Origin: Caballeronia hypogeia
GTDB lineage: Bacteria; Pseudomonadota; Gammaproteobacteria; Burkholderiales; Burkholderiaceae
Length of the DNA: 64,000 bases
Assembly: GCF_001544875.2 (NCBI RefSeq)
Contig: NZ_FCOA02000008.1
Span: 124,001 to 188,000, forward strand
Reading direction: 5' to 3'
Every line of letters starts with the position of its first letter. Positions within the stretch are counted from its first letter, which is position 1. Under the pieces are notes generated by a model, which worked only from the letters and a program-made list of their open reading frames with translations, ran no database searches and was not told the DNA's origin. The position numbers were made by a program, and so were the translations under genes. Positions 46,951-56,869 of this stretch are shown in pieces.

Positions 46951-48026
46951 CGCGCGGGCCTCGTGCGGCGTGCGAGCCACAGGCCGAACGCCACGCACGG
47001 CAATCCGATGAGCCACGCACGCGCATCGATTCGTCCCGCATAGAGCGCCTCGACCAGCGTGACGACCGGCACGCCCCACACCATCGCGCTGAGGGCGCCC
47101 AGGCCGAGCGAACGCGCATCGCGCGCGAACCACCCGGCGACGCCCCGAGGCGCCGCGACCACAACCCACATGAAGAGCAGCCCGAGATACATCGGCCACG
47201 CGGCGCTGACGCTCGCCACGCCGACGCTTACGAACGTCAGCAGCACCGCGCCGATCACCGGGCCGAAGAACGTGCCCGCGCCGCCGATCACGGTTGCGAC
47301 CAGCACGCTCGTCGAGCGCGCCAGGCCGACGCTTTCCGATGACACCAGCTCCACATTGATCAGCGCCATCACTCCGGCAATGCCGGCGAAGAAAGCCGAT
47401 GCGACCAGCATCGTGAAACGCACGCGTGCGGGCGCGAAACCGATGGCCGCGGCGCGCGCGGGATTGTCGCGCACGGCGTTGGCGAGGCGGCACATCGGCG
47501 TGCGCGAAAGCGCGAACATCGCCAATGACGACACGACGCACCAGCACGCGATCAGCGCATACGCCTCGCGCAATGGCCCGAAGGTCCACGCGAAGAACTG
47601 TGGCCCGCTCGCTCGATCGATCGTCACGCCGCCCTCGCCGCCGAACCAGCCCGGCACGAGCCACACGCACGCCGCGACGAGCTCGCCCAGGCCGAGCGTG
47701 ATCATCGCGAACGTGGTGCCCGCGCGTTGCGTCGAGATCGCGCCGAACACGACGGCGACGAGCATCGCCACGCATCCCCCGATCAGCGGCAATACCGGCA
47801 AGGGCACGCCGAAGCGATTGAACGCGTGCGCGGCGGCGAATGCACCCAGGCCCGAATACACGGCATGCCCGAACGAAAGCAGCCCCGTCTCGCCTAGCAG
47901 CAGGTTGTACGAGAGCGCGAAGACAATGAGCGTCGCGGTCTGCGCGAGATACGCGAGCAGCCAGGATTGCTCGAAGACGAGCGGCGGCAGCGCGAGCGCT
48001 GCGATCAACGCGACGAACTTAAGCAT
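46947..48026 (-). CDS. livM: Branched-chain amino acid-type ABC permease (LivM)
   Basis: A 359-residue membrane protein with about ten helices. LSYNLLLGETGLLSFGHAVY is the family hallmark, with the GGAGTFFGPVIGAVLL segment later. Substrate unknown: Liv-type permeases serve amino acids, amides, urea and aromatic acids. It overlaps livH by eight bases and livG by four. Confidence 0.9.
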   Translation of the reverse strand: MLKFVALIAALALPPLVFEQSWLLAYLAQTATLIVFALSYNLLLGETGLLSFGHAVYSGLGAFAAAHAFNRFGVPLPVLPLIGGCVAMLVAVVFGAISTQRAGTTFAMITLGLGELVAACVWLVPGWFGGEGGVTIDRASGPQFFAWTFGPLREAYALIACWCVVSSLAMFALSRTPMCRLANAVRDNPARAAAIGFAPARVRFTMLVASAFFAGIAGVMALINVELVSSESVGLARSTSVLVATVIGGAGTFFGPVIGAVLLTFVSVGVASVSAAWPMYLGLLFMWVVVAAPRGVAGWFARDARSLGLGALSAMVWGVPVVTLVEALYAGRIDARAWLIGLPCVAFGLWLARRTRPAR

Positions 48027-48960
48027 CGCGCGTGCGCTCGCCGAAGAGCCCGCGCGGCCGCGCGGCCAGCATCGCGACGAGCAGCAAATACGGCAGCACC
48101 GGCGCCATCTGCGCGACGGTCAGCGCGCTCCACGCGGGCGGCAGCGTCACGCCGAACGATGCGGCGATGCTGCCCGCCGACGCGCTCGCGCTCACCGCGA
48201 ACGTCTGCACGCAGCCGATCAGCAGCGACGCGACTAGCGCCCCGGAAAGCGACCCGAGCCCGCCGATCACGACGACGACGAACACGATCGGGCCCATCGC
48301 ATCGGCCATCGCGGGTTCAATGACGGCGAGCGGCGCGCCGATCACGCCGCCGAGTGCCGCGAGCGCGGTGCCGACCGCGAACACGGTCGTGAACACGCGC
48401 GGCACGTCATGACCGAGCGTTTCGACGGCATCGGGATGCGTGAGCGCCGCGCGCACGACGAGGCCCGTCCTCGACACCCGCAACACGATCCAGAGCGCGC
48501 CTAGCATGACGATGGCCGTCGCCATCATGAACACGCGATAGCGCGCGAACGATGCGCCGTACAGCGTGAACAGCGGCCCGTCGAGCACGGGCGGAATCGT
48601 CGCCGGCAACGGACCGAGTCCCCATGCGAGCTTCACGCCCTCACCGATCACCATGGCCGCGCCGAAGGTCAGCAGCATTTCGGCGAGCGCGCCGCGCGCG
48701 TGCACGCGCCGCAGCAGCAGGCGCTCGAACCAGGCGCCCGCGACGCCGACGATCAATGGCGCCGCGATCAGCGCGAACCAGAATCCGCCCTGCGCGGCGA
48801 GCGCCTGACCGACATACGCGCCGAGCATATAGAAGCTCGCGTGCGCGAAATTGAGCACGCCGAGCATCGAGAAAATCAGCGTCAGTCCCGCCGACAGCAT
48901 GAATAGCAGCAGTCCCACGCTCGCGCCGTTGAGCAGATTCACGCCGAACCACTGAAGCAA
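48019..48960 (-). CDS. livH: Branched-chain amino acid-type ABC permease (LivH)
   Basis: A 313-residue permease with about eight helices. GLLLFMLSAGLTLIFSMLGV and LNFAHASFYMLGAY are LivH marks, and IGGLGSLSGALVASLLIG is the conserved loop. The start is a TTG at 48960 preceded by GAGGG, ten bases after the thioesterase stop; no ATG lies before the first helix. Confidence 0.9.
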   Translation of the reverse strand: MLQWFGVNLLNGASVGLLLFMLSAGLTLIFSMLGVLNFAHASFYMLGAYVGQALAAQGGFWFALIAAPLIVGVAGAWFERLLLRRVHARGALAEMLLTFGAAMVIGEGVKLAWGLGPLPATIPPVLDGPLFTLYGASFARYRVFMMATAIVMLGALWIVLRVSRTGLVVRAALTHPDAVETLGHDVPRVFTTVFAVGTALAALGGVIGAPLAVIEPAMADAMGPIVFVVVVIGGLGSLSGALVASLLIGCVQTFAVSASASAGSIAASFGVTLPPAWSALTVAQMAPVLPYLLLVAMLAARPRGLFGERTRDA

Positions 48961-48970
48961 GACGCGACCC

Positions 48971-49408
48971 TCAGGCGATGGTGAGGGGTTTGAGCGCGGC
49001 GACGAGCGGCGCGGGCAGCGGCACCGGCCGGCGCGTCACGCGATCCACGTAGACGTGCACGAAATGCCCTTGCGCGGCGGCTTCGTCGGAGCCTTTTGCG
49101 AAGATCGCCACTTCGTAGCGCACGCTCGTGTTTCCAAGTCTCTCGACGCGCAGACCCGCCTCGATCGGCTCGGGAAACACGACCGGCGCAAAGAAATTGC
49201 AGCGCGTCTCCACGACGAGGCCAATGGTCTCGCCCTCGCTGAAATCGAGCACGCCCGCGCGCAGCAGGTACTCGTTCACGACCGTATCGAAGTAACTGTA
49301 ATAGACGACGTTGTTGATATGGCCATAGACGTCGTTATCGGACCAGCGCGTGCTGATCGCGAGAAAGTGCGGGTAATCGGCACGCGTGGTGCGAACGGGC
49401 TTGTTCAT
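48971..49408 (-). CDS. Acyl-CoA thioesterase (4-hydroxybenzoyl-CoA thioesterase-like)
   Basis: A 145-residue hot-dog thioesterase. The catalytic region STRWSDNDVYGHINNVVYYS contains the active-site Asp of the 4-HBT family. It would hydrolyse an acyl- or aroyl-CoA. It sits three bases after the Fe-dependent dehydrogenase gene and ten before livH, so it is part of the same operon. The substrate is unknown. Confidence 0.9.
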   Translation of the reverse strand: MNKPVRTTRADYPHFLAISTRWSDNDVYGHINNVVYYSYFDTVVNEYLLRAGVLDFSEGETIGLVVETRCNFFAPVVFPEPIEAGLRVERLGNTSVRYEVAIFAKGSDEAAAQGHFVHVYVDRVTRRPVPLPAPLVAALKPLTIA

Positions 49409-49411
49409 CGT

Positions 49412-50560
49412 TCAAAGAGATTCCGTCAGCATGCGCCGGTAATCGTCCGCGCTCGCCTCGCGCGGATTCGTCTTGTGGCAATGATCCGCGAGCGCGCCCT
49501 TGATGACCTTGTCGAACATGCTCTCCTCGACGCCCATCTGCGACAGACGCGTCGGCAGGCCGAGGCGCGCGGTCATGTCGTGCACGGCCTGCGCGACATC
49601 GGCGTTCTCCGCGAGATTCATCACTCGGCGCATGCGCGCGAAGCGCCGGTCCGCGACCACCGTCGGCGCGCTTTCGTTGAAGCGCAGCACGGCGGGCAGC
49701 ACCACCGCGTTCAGCGTGCCGTGATGCAGCGACGTGCGCCCGTTCACCGCCAGACCGCCCAGCGGATGCGACAGCGAATGCACGCAGCCCAGGCCCTTCT
49801 GGAACGCCATCGCGCCCTGCATCGATGCGGACATCATGTTGAGGCGCGCGTCGCGGTCCTGGCCATCGTGCGTCGCGCGCTCGATGTTGGCCCACGCGCG
49901 TTCGAGTCCGTCGAGCGCGATGCCGTCTGCGGGCGGATTGAAGGCCGGCGCGAGAAAGGTTTCGATGCAGTGCGCGATCGCGTCCATGCCGGTGGCGGCG
50001 GTGAGCCCCGGCGGCAGGCCGAGCGTGAGCGCGGGATCGCAGATCGCCGATTTTGGCAACAGGTTCCACGAATGGAAGCCGAGCTTGCGCCCGTCGTTCA
50101 GGATGATGATCGCGCCGCGCGCCACCTCGCTGCCCGTGCCCGATGTCGTCGGCACAGCGATCAACGGCGCCGCGCGCCCGGTGATCTTGCCGCTGCCGCC
50201 TTCGATGGTCGCGTAGTTCGTGAGCGGCTCGTCGTGCGTCGCGGCGATCGCGACGCCCTTCGCCAGATCGATCGACGAGCCGCCGCCCACCGCGATCAGG
50301 CCATCGCAGCCCTCGCGCCGGTATTGCTCGGCGGCTTGCATGACCATCGCTTCGGTCGGGTTCGAGGGCGTGTCGTCGAACACCGGCAGCGCGCCGAGCT
50401 TCGCGCTCTCGACCACTCGCGCGGACAGACCCGCCGCCGCGACGCCCTTGTCGGTGATGACGAGCGGCCGCTTCATTCCGATGCGCGCGCACTCGCTTTC
50501 GAGCATCGCGAGCGAGTCGTAGCCGAGGTGAATGTGAGTCAGATAAAAGATGAAGGCCAT
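49412..50560 (-). CDS. Iron-containing alcohol dehydrogenase
   Basis: A 382-residue group III (Fe) dehydrogenase. NAD site GLIAVGGGSSIDLAKG; VPTTSGTGSEVARGA; metal ligands in ICDPALTLGLPP (Asp), GMDAIAHCIETF (His), VHSLSHPLGG and LHHGTLNAV (His). It could reduce an aldehyde or semialdehyde, or be a 4-hydroxybutyrate or maleylacetate-type enzyme. First gene of the operon with the thioesterase and LivHMGF. Confidence 0.92.
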   Translation of the reverse strand: MAFIFYLTHIHLGYDSLAMLESECARIGMKRPLVITDKGVAAAGLSARVVESAKLGALPVFDDTPSNPTEAMVMQAAEQYRREGCDGLIAVGGGSSIDLAKGVAIAATHDEPLTNYATIEGGSGKITGRAAPLIAVPTTSGTGSEVARGAIIILNDGRKLGFHSWNLLPKSAICDPALTLGLPPGLTAATGMDAIAHCIETFLAPAFNPPADGIALDGLERAWANIERATHDGQDRDARLNMMSASMQGAMAFQKGLGCVHSLSHPLGGLAVNGRTSLHHGTLNAVVLPAVLRFNESAPTVVADRRFARMRRVMNLAENADVAQAVHDMTARLGLPTRLSQMGVEESMFDKVIKGALADHCHKTNPREASADDYRRMLTESL

Positions 50561-50627
50561 TGCGCGAGAACCGGTGGAAGGGGTGCGGGCATGTTAGGAG
50601 CGGTGCGACGGAGGTGTCAATTCGGGC

Positions 50628-51683
50628 TTAGATCGAGGCGGACAACACACGCACGTCATCGACGAAACGCTCGACGGTTTCCCGTTGCGTGTCCCACGCG
50701 CACATCAGCCGGCAGCCGCCCGAACCGATGAACTGATAGAAGCGCCAGCCCTTCGCGCGCAGCGCCGCGGCCACATGCGCCGGCAACTCGGCGAACACCG
50801 CGTTCGCTTCGGGTTTGAACAGCAGATTCACGCCGGGGATAGCGGCGAGACGGTCGGCCATGAGTTGCGCCATCGCGTTGGCGTGGCGCGCATTGCGCAG
50901 CCAGACGTCGTTGTCGAGGAGACCGAGCCACGGCGCGGAGATAAAGCGCATCTTCGATGCGAGCTGACCCGCCTGCTTCAGCCGATACGCGAAATCGGCG
51001 GCGAGCGCCTTGTCGAAGAACACGACCGCCTCGCCCACCGGCAAGCCGTTCTTGGTGCCGCCGAAGCACAGCACATCGACGCCGGCGCGCCACGTGATCT
51101 CCGACGGATGCACGTTCAACGCCGCGACCGCATTCGCGAAGCGCGCGCCATCCATATGCACTTTCAGATGCCGGCGCTTGGCGATGGCCGCGATCGCGCG
51201 CACTTCCTCGACGGTGTAGACCGTGCCGACTTCGGTGGCCTGCGTGAGCGCGACGACCTTCGGCTTCGGATAGTGGATGTCCGCGCGCTTCGTGACGAGC
51301 TCTTCGATCGCGTCGGGCGTGAGCTTGCCGTTCTCGCCCGTCGCGGTCAAAAGCTTCGAGCCGCCGGAGAAGAATTCGGGGCCGCCGCATTCGTCGGTTT
51401 CGATATGCGCGAGTTCGTGGCAGATCACCGAGTGATACGACTGGCACAAAGACGCGAGCGCGAGCGAATTGGCCGCCGTGCCGTTGAACACGAAGAAGAC
51501 TTCGCAGTCTGTCTGGAACAGGTCGCGGATGCGGTCGCAGACTTGCTGTGTCCACGAGTCGTCGCCGTAAGCGGGCTCGTGGCCGCTGGTGTTGGCCTGA
51601 ATCAGCGCTTGCAGCGCTTCGGGGCAGATGCCTGCGTAGTTGTCGGAGGCGAAGTGCTGGATCGGGTCCGTGGGCGCTGTCAT
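50628..51683 (-). CDS. ltaE: Low-specificity L-threonine aldolase
   Basis: A 351-residue PLP enzyme of the beta-eliminating-lyase/threonine-aldolase fold. It cleaves L-threonine or L-allo-threonine to glycine and acetaldehyde. FASDNYAGICPEAL at the start, HMDGARFANAV (Asp-Gly-Ala-Arg, PLP contact), and FGGTKNGLPVGEAVV with the Schiff-base Lys. Stands 67 bases upstream of the Fe-dehydrogenase gene, so co-transcription is possible. Confidence 0.92.
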   Translation of the reverse strand: MTAPTDPIQHFASDNYAGICPEALQALIQANTSGHEPAYGDDSWTQQVCDRIRDLFQTDCEVFFVFNGTAANSLALASLCQSYHSVICHELAHIETDECGGPEFFSGGSKLLTATGENGKLTPDAIEELVTKRADIHYPKPKVVALTQATEVGTVYTVEEVRAIAAIAKRRHLKVHMDGARFANAVAALNVHPSEITWRAGVDVLCFGGTKNGLPVGEAVVFFDKALAADFAYRLKQAGQLASKMRFISAPWLGLLDNDVWLRNARHANAMAQLMADRLAAIPGVNLLFKPEANAVFAELPAHVAAALRAKGWRFYQFIGSGGCRLMCAWDTQRETVERFVDDVRVLSASI

Positions 51684-51771
51684 GGGATCGCTGTCATGGC
51701 CTGTTTTGAACGAGGCGCGCGCGGACGGATGGCGTCACGCGCGGCCGGCAATCCGGCCATTCTAGCGGCTG

Positions 51772-51802
51772 GGGCCGGCACTCGCGCAAACGAGACCGGC
51801 CC
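51772..51802 (-). terminator. Hairpin after the small glycine-rich gene
   Basis: GGGCCGG-N17-CCGGCCC with an inner CTCG/CGAG pairing, 12 bases past the stop. No U-run, so termination is uncertain. Confidence 0.35.
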
Positions 51803-51813
51803 GGTCGACTTGC

Positions 51814-52059
51814 TTACTTGCTGGCCGGAGCGCTGGCCGCGTTGGCTTGCTGCGCCTGCTCTGCCTTCTTTTCCTTCTTGCTGGCTTCGTGATGGCCGAT
51901 CGCGCAGCCGCCCACCGCGCCCGCCGTGCCGTGCTTGCCTGCGACGTGGCCCGCCACGCCGCCCACCGCCGCGCCTTCGATGCAGCCCTTCGCCTGTGCG
52001 GCGCCCGCCGTTGCGAACAGTGCAGACGTCAGCATGATCGTCACGATTTTCCGGTTCAT
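51814..52059 (-). CDS. Small exported glycine-rich protein
   Basis: An 81-residue protein. The signal peptide (about 1-23) ends AGAAQAKG; the mature part has a glycine-zipper-like stretch EGAAVGGVAGHVAGKHGTAG with several His, then a Lys/Glu/Ala/Gln-rich tail. Function unknown; related proteins sit in the envelope. Its ribosome binding site is contained in a perfect 12-bp hairpin that abuts the ATG (see findings). Confidence 0.8.
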   Translation of the reverse strand: MNRKIVTIMLTSALFATAGAAQAKGCIEGAAVGGVAGHVAGKHGTAGAVGGCAIGHHEASKKEKKAEQAQQANAASAPASK

Positions 52060-52102
52060 CGTCTTCTCCCTTTGTGTAGTTGAAACATCGAGGGAGAAGA
52101 CG
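52060..52102 (-). promoter_or_regulatory. SD-sequestering leader hairpin
   Basis: On the reverse-strand mRNA CGUCUUCUCCCU (52102-52091) pairs perfectly with AGGGAGAAGACG (52071-52060) across a 19-base loop. The second arm contains the Shine-Dalgarno and ends at the base before the AUG. The fold would hide the ribosome binding site, as in RNA thermometers or other translational switches. Confidence 0.7.
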
Positions 52103-52135
52103 CACGCGGCGTACCTGACAGGCTGTAATGCGCAA

Positions 52136-52170
52136 TGAAAACGGCCCGATCGACATCCGCCGATCGGGCC
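52136..52170 (-). terminator. Terminator of alaS
   Basis: GGCCCGATCG-N8-CGATCGGGCC, a perfect 10-bp stem with GTTTTC on the reverse-strand side, about 25 bases after the alaS stop. Confidence 0.85.
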
Positions 52171-52193
52171 GCTTGAACTTCCTGAATCGAAGC

Positions 52194-54818
52194 TTAAAGC
52201 TGCTGCTGCACCCAGCCCGTCACGCCCGCGAGCGCGGCCGGCAGATTGGCCGGCTCCGTGCCGCCCGCCTGCGCCATGTCCGGACGTCCGCCGCCCTTGC
52301 CGCCGACCTGCTGCGCGACGAAGTTGACGAGTTCGCCCGCCTTCACCTTCTTCGACGCATCCGGCGTCACGCCCGCGATCAGGCTGACCTTGCCGCCATC
52401 CACCGATGCGAGCACGATCGCCGCGCTCTTCAGCTTGTCCTTCAGCTTGTCGACGGTTTCGCGCAGCGTTTTCACGTCCGCGCCTTCGAGTTGCGCGGCG
52501 AGCACCTGCACGCCGGAAACATCGACTGCTTGCGACGCGAGTTCATCGCCCTGGCTCGACGCGAGCTTCGACTTCAACGCGCCGAGTTCCTTCTCCAGCG
52601 ACTTCACATGCTCCTGAACCTGCGCGATGCGTTGCGTCAGTTCCGAAGGCTGCGCCTTCAGCACGCCCGCCGCCGCGTTGATGCGCTGATCCAGTTCCTG
52701 CACGTAGCGCACGGCGTTGTCACCGGTGATCGCCTCGACGCGGCGAATGCCCGCCGCGACGCCGCCTTCCATCACGATCTTGAAGAAGCCGATATCGCCC
52801 GTGCGCTGCACATGCGTGCCGCCGCAAAGCTCGCGCGAGAAGCCGAGATCGAGCACGCGCACCGTGTCGCCGTATTTCTCGCCGAACAGCGCCATTGCGC
52901 CGCCCTTCACCGCGTCGTCGTACGGCATCACGCGCACCACGCCAGGCGCATTCGCGATGATCTCGCTGTTCACGATCTGCTCGACGCGGCGGATTTCGTC
53001 GTCCGTCATCGGCGCGTTGTGAGCGAAGTCGAAGCGCGTCTTGTCGGCGTCGACCAGCGAACCCTTCTGCTGCACGTGGCCGCCGAGCACTTCGCGCAGC
53101 GCCTTGTGCATCAGGTGCGTGGCCGAGTGATTGCGCGCCGTGCGGCCGCGGCGGATGCCGTCGATTTCCGCTTTCACGACGTCGCCGACCTTGAGCGTGC
53201 CCTGCTCGACCGTGCCGTGATGACCGACGACATCGGCCTGCACCTTCAGCGTATCCGCGACGGCAAAGCGCACGTTCGCGTTCGCGAGCACGCCCTGATC
53301 GCCGACCTGACCGCCGGACTCCGCATAGAACGGCGTGTGATCGAGCACGACGACCGCTTGCTGGCCGTCCTTCGCCTCGTTCACCGACGCGCCTTCGACG
53401 TAGATCGCGAGGATCTTCGCGTCGTCGAAGATTTCCTTCTCGTAGCCGTGGAACGTGGACTTCGCGCCCGAATATTCGAGGCCCGCCGCGAGCTTGAATT
53501 TGCCCGCCGCGCGCGCCTGGTCGCGCTGACGCGCCATGGCGTCGTCGAACGCGGGTTCGTCCACGGTCACGCCGCGCTCGCGGCACACGTCCGCCGTCAG
53601 ATCGAGCGGGAAGCCGTACGTGTCGTGCAGCTTGAACGCGAGTTCGCCGTCGAGCTGCTTGACGTTCTTCTTGTCGAGGTCGGCCAGCTCGCCTTCGAGA
53701 ATCGACATGCCGTGCTCGATCGTCTCGAAGAAACGCTCCTCTTCCTGACGCAACACGTCAGTCACGCGCTTTTGCGCATCGGCCAGTTCCGGATAGGCCG
53801 CGCCCATTTCCGCGACGAGATCCGCCACCAGCTTGTGGAAGAACGCGCCCTTCTTGCCGAGCTTGTAGCCATGACGGATCGCGCGGCGCACGATACGGCG
53901 CAGCACGTAGCCGCGGCCTTCGTTGCCGGGAATGACGCCATCGACGATCAGGAACGAGCATGCGCGGATGTGGTCCGCGATCACCTTCAGCGAGTTGTTT
54001 TCCAGATCCGGCGTGTTCGTTTCGCGCGCCGCGGCCTTGATGAGGTTCTGGAACAGATCGATTTCGTAGTTGCTGTGCACGTGCTGCAGCACGGCGGCGA
54101 GACGTTCCAGGCCCATGCCCGTATCGACACACTGCTTGGGCAGCGGCGTCATGTTGCCTTGCGCGTCGCGGTTGAACTGCATGAACACGAGATTCCAGAT
54201 CTCGATGAAGCGGTCGCCGTCCTCTTCAGGCGATCCCGGCGGGCCGCCCCAGATTTCCGGGCCGTGGTCGTAAAACACTTCCGAACACGGACCGCACGGG
54301 CCGGTGTCGGCCATCTGCCAGAAATTGTCCGATGCGTAACGCGCGCCCTTGTTGTCGCCGATGCGGATGATGCGCTCGACCGGCACGCCGATTTCCTTCG
54401 CCCAGATGTCGAAGGCTTCGTCGTCTTCCTTGTAGACCGTGACCGTGAGCTTTTCCGCCGGCAGCGCGTAGACCTTGGTCAGCAGCTCCCAGCAGTAGTG
54501 GATCGCGTCGCGCTTGAAGTAATCGCCGAACGAGAAGTTGCCGAGCATCTCGAAGAACGTGTGATGCCGCGCGGTGTAGCCGACGTTCTCCAGGTCGTTG
54601 TGCTTGCCGCCCGCGCGCACGCTGCGCTGCGCGGTGGTCGCGCGCGAGTACGGACGCGATTCGCTGCCCAGAAACACGTCCTTGAACTGGACCATGCCCG
54701 AGTTGGTGAAGAGCAGCGTCGGGTCGTTGCCGGGCACGAGGCTCGACGAACGCACGATCGTATGGCCCTTCGATTCGAAAAACTTCAGGAATTTCTCGCG
54801 TATTTCGGCGGCTTTCAT
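52194..54818 (-). CDS. alaS: Alanyl-tRNA synthetase
   Basis: An 874-residue class II synthetase charging tRNA(Ala). It begins [19 protein letters not shown]; the aminoacylation core runs to about 460, followed by the editing domain with [11 protein letters not shown] and [17 protein letters not shown] (zinc and editing residues) and the C-terminal oligomerisation/C-Ala domain. Complete, of normal length. The free-standing AlaX homologue at 3.1-3.8 kb duplicates its editing function. Confidence 0.97.
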   Translation of the reverse strand: MKAAEIREKFLKFFESKGHTIVRSSSLVPGNDPTLLFTNSGMVQFKDVFLGSESRPYSRATTAQRSVRAGGKHNDLENVGYTARHHTFFEMLGNFSFGDYFKRDAIHYCWELLTKVYALPAEKLTVTVYKEDDEAFDIWAKEIGVPVERIIRIGDNKGARYASDNFWQMADTGPCGPCSEVFYDHGPEIWGGPPGSPEEDGDRFIEIWNLVFMQFNRDAQGNMTPLPKQCVDTGMGLERLAAVLQHVHSNYEIDLFQNLIKAAARETNTPDLENNSLKVIADHIRACSFLIVDGVIPGNEGRGYVLRRIVRRAIRHGYKLGKKGAFFHKLVADLVAEMGAAYPELADAQKRVTDVLRQEEERFFETIEHGMSILEGELADLDKKNVKQLDGELAFKLHDTYGFPLDLTADVCRERGVTVDEPAFDDAMARQRDQARAAGKFKLAAGLEYSGAKSTFHGYEKEIFDDAKILAIYVEGASVNEAKDGQQAVVVLDHTPFYAESGGQVGDQGVLANANVRFAVADTLKVQADVVGHHGTVEQGTLKVGDVVKAEIDGIRRGRTARNHSATHLMHKALREVLGGHVQQKGSLVDADKTRFDFAHNAPMTDDEIRRVEQIVNSEIIANAPGVVRVMPYDDAVKGGAMALFGEKYGDTVRVLDLGFSRELCGGTHVQRTGDIGFFKIVMEGGVAAGIRRVEAITGDNAVRYVQELDQRINAAAGVLKAQPSELTQRIAQVQEHVKSLEKELGALKSKLASSQGDELASQAVDVSGVQVLAAQLEGADVKTLRETVDKLKDKLKSAAIVLASVDGGKVSLIAGVTPDASKKVKAGELVNFVAQQVGGKGGGRPDMAQAGGTEPANLPAALAGVTGWVQQQL

Positions 54819-55031
54819 AGCGTACGGGGCGTGTCTTCGGTTCTTTGATGGCGCCCGCGGGCGGCTCGTTACGAGCGCGGCCGGCGGAACAAGGGTGATT
54901 GTCGATTATACGGGATTCGCCGCGCGCAACCGGGCGCGCGGCGTGCCGACGGGGCCCCCCGGTATCGCGCGCACGCCGGTTCTGTGCGACAGTCGCGATT
55001 CGAAAGTCAAACCAGAGCGAGCGAGACATCA

Positions 55032-56252
55032 ATGGGAGCCCTGAGCCATATCCGCGTGCTGGACCTGACCCGCGTGCTCGCGGGTCCGTGGTGCGCGCAG
55101 ACCTTAGCCGACTTCGGCGCGGACGTCATCAAGATCGAGCGGCCCGAAACCGGCGACGACACGCGCCACTGGGGCCCGCCCTACCTGAAAACGCCCGACG
55201 GCGAGGACACGCGCGAAGCCGCGTATTACCTCGCGGCGAACCGCAACAAGCGCTCGGTGACGGTGGATATCGCCACGTCCGAAGGACAGCGGATCGTGCG
55301 CGAACTGGCCGCCCAAAGCGATGTCGTGCTGGAGAACTACAAGGCCGGGCAACTGAAGAAATACGGGCTCGATTACGAATCGCTCAAGGCGGTGAAGCCG
55401 GACATCGTCTATTGCTCGGTCACGGGCTTCGGGCAAACGGGGCCGTATGCGTCGCGCGCGGGGTATGACTTCATCGTGCAGGGTATCGGCGGATTCATGA
55501 GCATTACCGGCGAACGCGACGGCCAGCCGGGCGGCGGCCCGCAAAAGGCGGGCGTGGCGATCGCCGATCTGATGACCGGCATGTACGCGACCATCGGCGT
55601 GCTGACGGCGCTCGCACACCGCGATCGAACCGGCGAAGGGCAATACATCGACATGGCGCTGCTCGACGTGCAGGTCGCGATGCTCGCCAACATGAACACC
55701 AATTTCCTCGCGAGCGGCAAGCCGCCGGTGCGCTGGGGCAACGCGCATCCGAACATCGTGCCGTATCAGACATTCCAGACGAGCGATGGCTGGATCATCG
55801 TCGCGGTGGGCAACGACGGGCAGTTCCGCAAGTTCGTCGAAGTGGGCGGACGCGCCGACCTGGCCGACGATGCGCGCTTCGCGGCGAATCCGTCGCGCGT
55901 GCGCAATCGCGACACGCTCGTGCCGATTCTCGCGGACATGGTGCGCGGCAAAGGCAAGCACGAATGGATCGCGGAGCTCGAAGCCGCGGGCGTGCCGTGC
56001 GGGCCGATCAACGATCTGGGCGAAGTGTTCGAAGATCCGCAAGTGCTCGCGCGCAAGATGCAGATCGATCTGCCGCATCCGACGGGAGGCAGCGTGAAGC
56101 TCGTCGCGAGCCCGATCAAGATGAGCGCGACGCCGCCCGAGGCGCGCACGGCGCCGCCGCTGTTGGGCGAGCACACGTCGAGCGTGCTCGCGGACGTGCT
56201 CGGCTACGACGAGGCGACCATCGCTCGGCTGCGGGAATCGAAGGCTATCTGA
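55032..56252 (+). CDS. CaiB/BaiF (class III) CoA-transferase
   Basis: A 406-residue family III acyl-CoA transferase. It opens LSHIRVLDLTRVLAGPWCAQ, then DVIKIERPETGDDTR and SVTGFGQTGPYASRAGYDF, which precedes the catalytic Asp region. The C-terminal part has GVPCGPINDLGEVFEDPQV. Substrate pair unknown: formyl-, succinyl- and carnitine-type transferases share this fold. Divergent from alaS. ATG 55032 chosen as it directly precedes the first beta strand. Confidence 0.9.
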   Translation: MGALSHIRVLDLTRVLAGPWCAQTLADFGADVIKIERPETGDDTRHWGPPYLKTPDGEDTREAAYYLAANRNKRSVTVDIATSEGQRIVRELAAQSDVVLENYKAGQLKKYGLDYESLKAVKPDIVYCSVTGFGQTGPYASRAGYDFIVQGIGGFMSITGERDGQPGGGPQKAGVAIADLMTGMYATIGVLTALAHRDRTGEGQYIDMALLDVQVAMLANMNTNFLASGKPPVRWGNAHPNIVPYQTFQTSDGWIIVAVGNDGQFRKFVEVGGRADLADDARFAANPSRVRNRDTLVPILADMVRGKGKHEWIAELEAAGVPCGPINDLGEVFEDPQVLARKMQIDLPHPTGGSVKLVASPIKMSATPPEARTAPPLLGEHTSSVLADVLGYDEATIARLRESKAI

Positions 56253-56279
56253 GCGCGTTGAAGAGAGATCGACGCAAGA

Positions 56280-56492
56280 TCAGCGCACCCCGGCGCCGAT
56301 CAGACCGCCCGCCGCCGCGCCCGCGACGGTGCCGATCGGCCCGCCGGTGACCAGATAGCCGAGCGCGCCGCCCGCGGCCGCGCCGACGCCGGCGTGCGCC
56401 TGCTGGCGCGAGACGTTCGCACAGGCCGCGAGGCTCGACACGAGTGCGGCGGCGGCGGCGAACTTGAGCGTGGTCAAGGCGATTTTTTTCAT
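56280..56492 (-). CDS. Glycine-zipper lipoprotein (OsmB-like)
   Basis: A 70-residue protein. The signal ends in a lipobox (SSLAAC, Cys24), so it should be a lipoprotein. The rest is a glycine-zipper (GVGAAAGGALGYLVTGGPIG and GTVAGAAAGGLIGAGV). OsmB-like proteins are stress-induced outer-membrane lipoproteins. AAGGAAG lies before the ATG. Confidence 0.82.
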   Translation of the reverse strand: MKKIALTTLKFAAAAALVSSLAACANVSRQQAHAGVGAAAGGALGYLVTGGPIGTVAGAAAGGLIGAGVR

Positions 56493-56869
56493 GGTGGCTT
56501 CCTTGTGTTGTCGTTGTGATGTGTTTTGTTTTTGCGCCGGTCCGACCGATGAAACAGCCGTAACGCGACTTGCGAGCCGATCTTAAAATTGCGCGCATGC
56601 GCCTTTCAACGCGATTTACCTCCGGTTACGGTGGTTACGAAGCGCGCGTTTGCGCGTAATTCAAGTAATGGAACTCGCGCAGCGGCGCGCGTGTATGAAT
56701 CGCGCGACGAAATCGCCGGCATGCCCTCGCGGCCTGCCTTACACGGTTGCGTAAGGTAGAATCGACCCAACATTCAAGGCATTCGTACGCGTTCCCGACC
56801 GCCTCACCCGATCGAACGCTTTCCGAACCGTTTCACGCGCGCGAGCGCATCCGCTGGCACCCTTTCCGC
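56493..56869. other. Intergenic region before glnS
   Basis: About 375 bases carrying divergent promoters. It has two GGTTACG copies nine bases apart (56624-56639), an inverted GCGCG-TTT-GCGCG element and a TAGAAT -10-like box for glnS at 56757-56762. No gene is seen; the in-frame extension of glnS lacks support. Confidence 0.55.

Noticed and set aside
52128..54848. A 906-codon open frame on the forward strand opposite alaS
   Set aside because: Exactly antisense to alaS, Arg/His/Leu-rich and without any recognisable motif. It is a GC-skew shadow, as are the long frames opposite valS, the FtsX permease and prpE.
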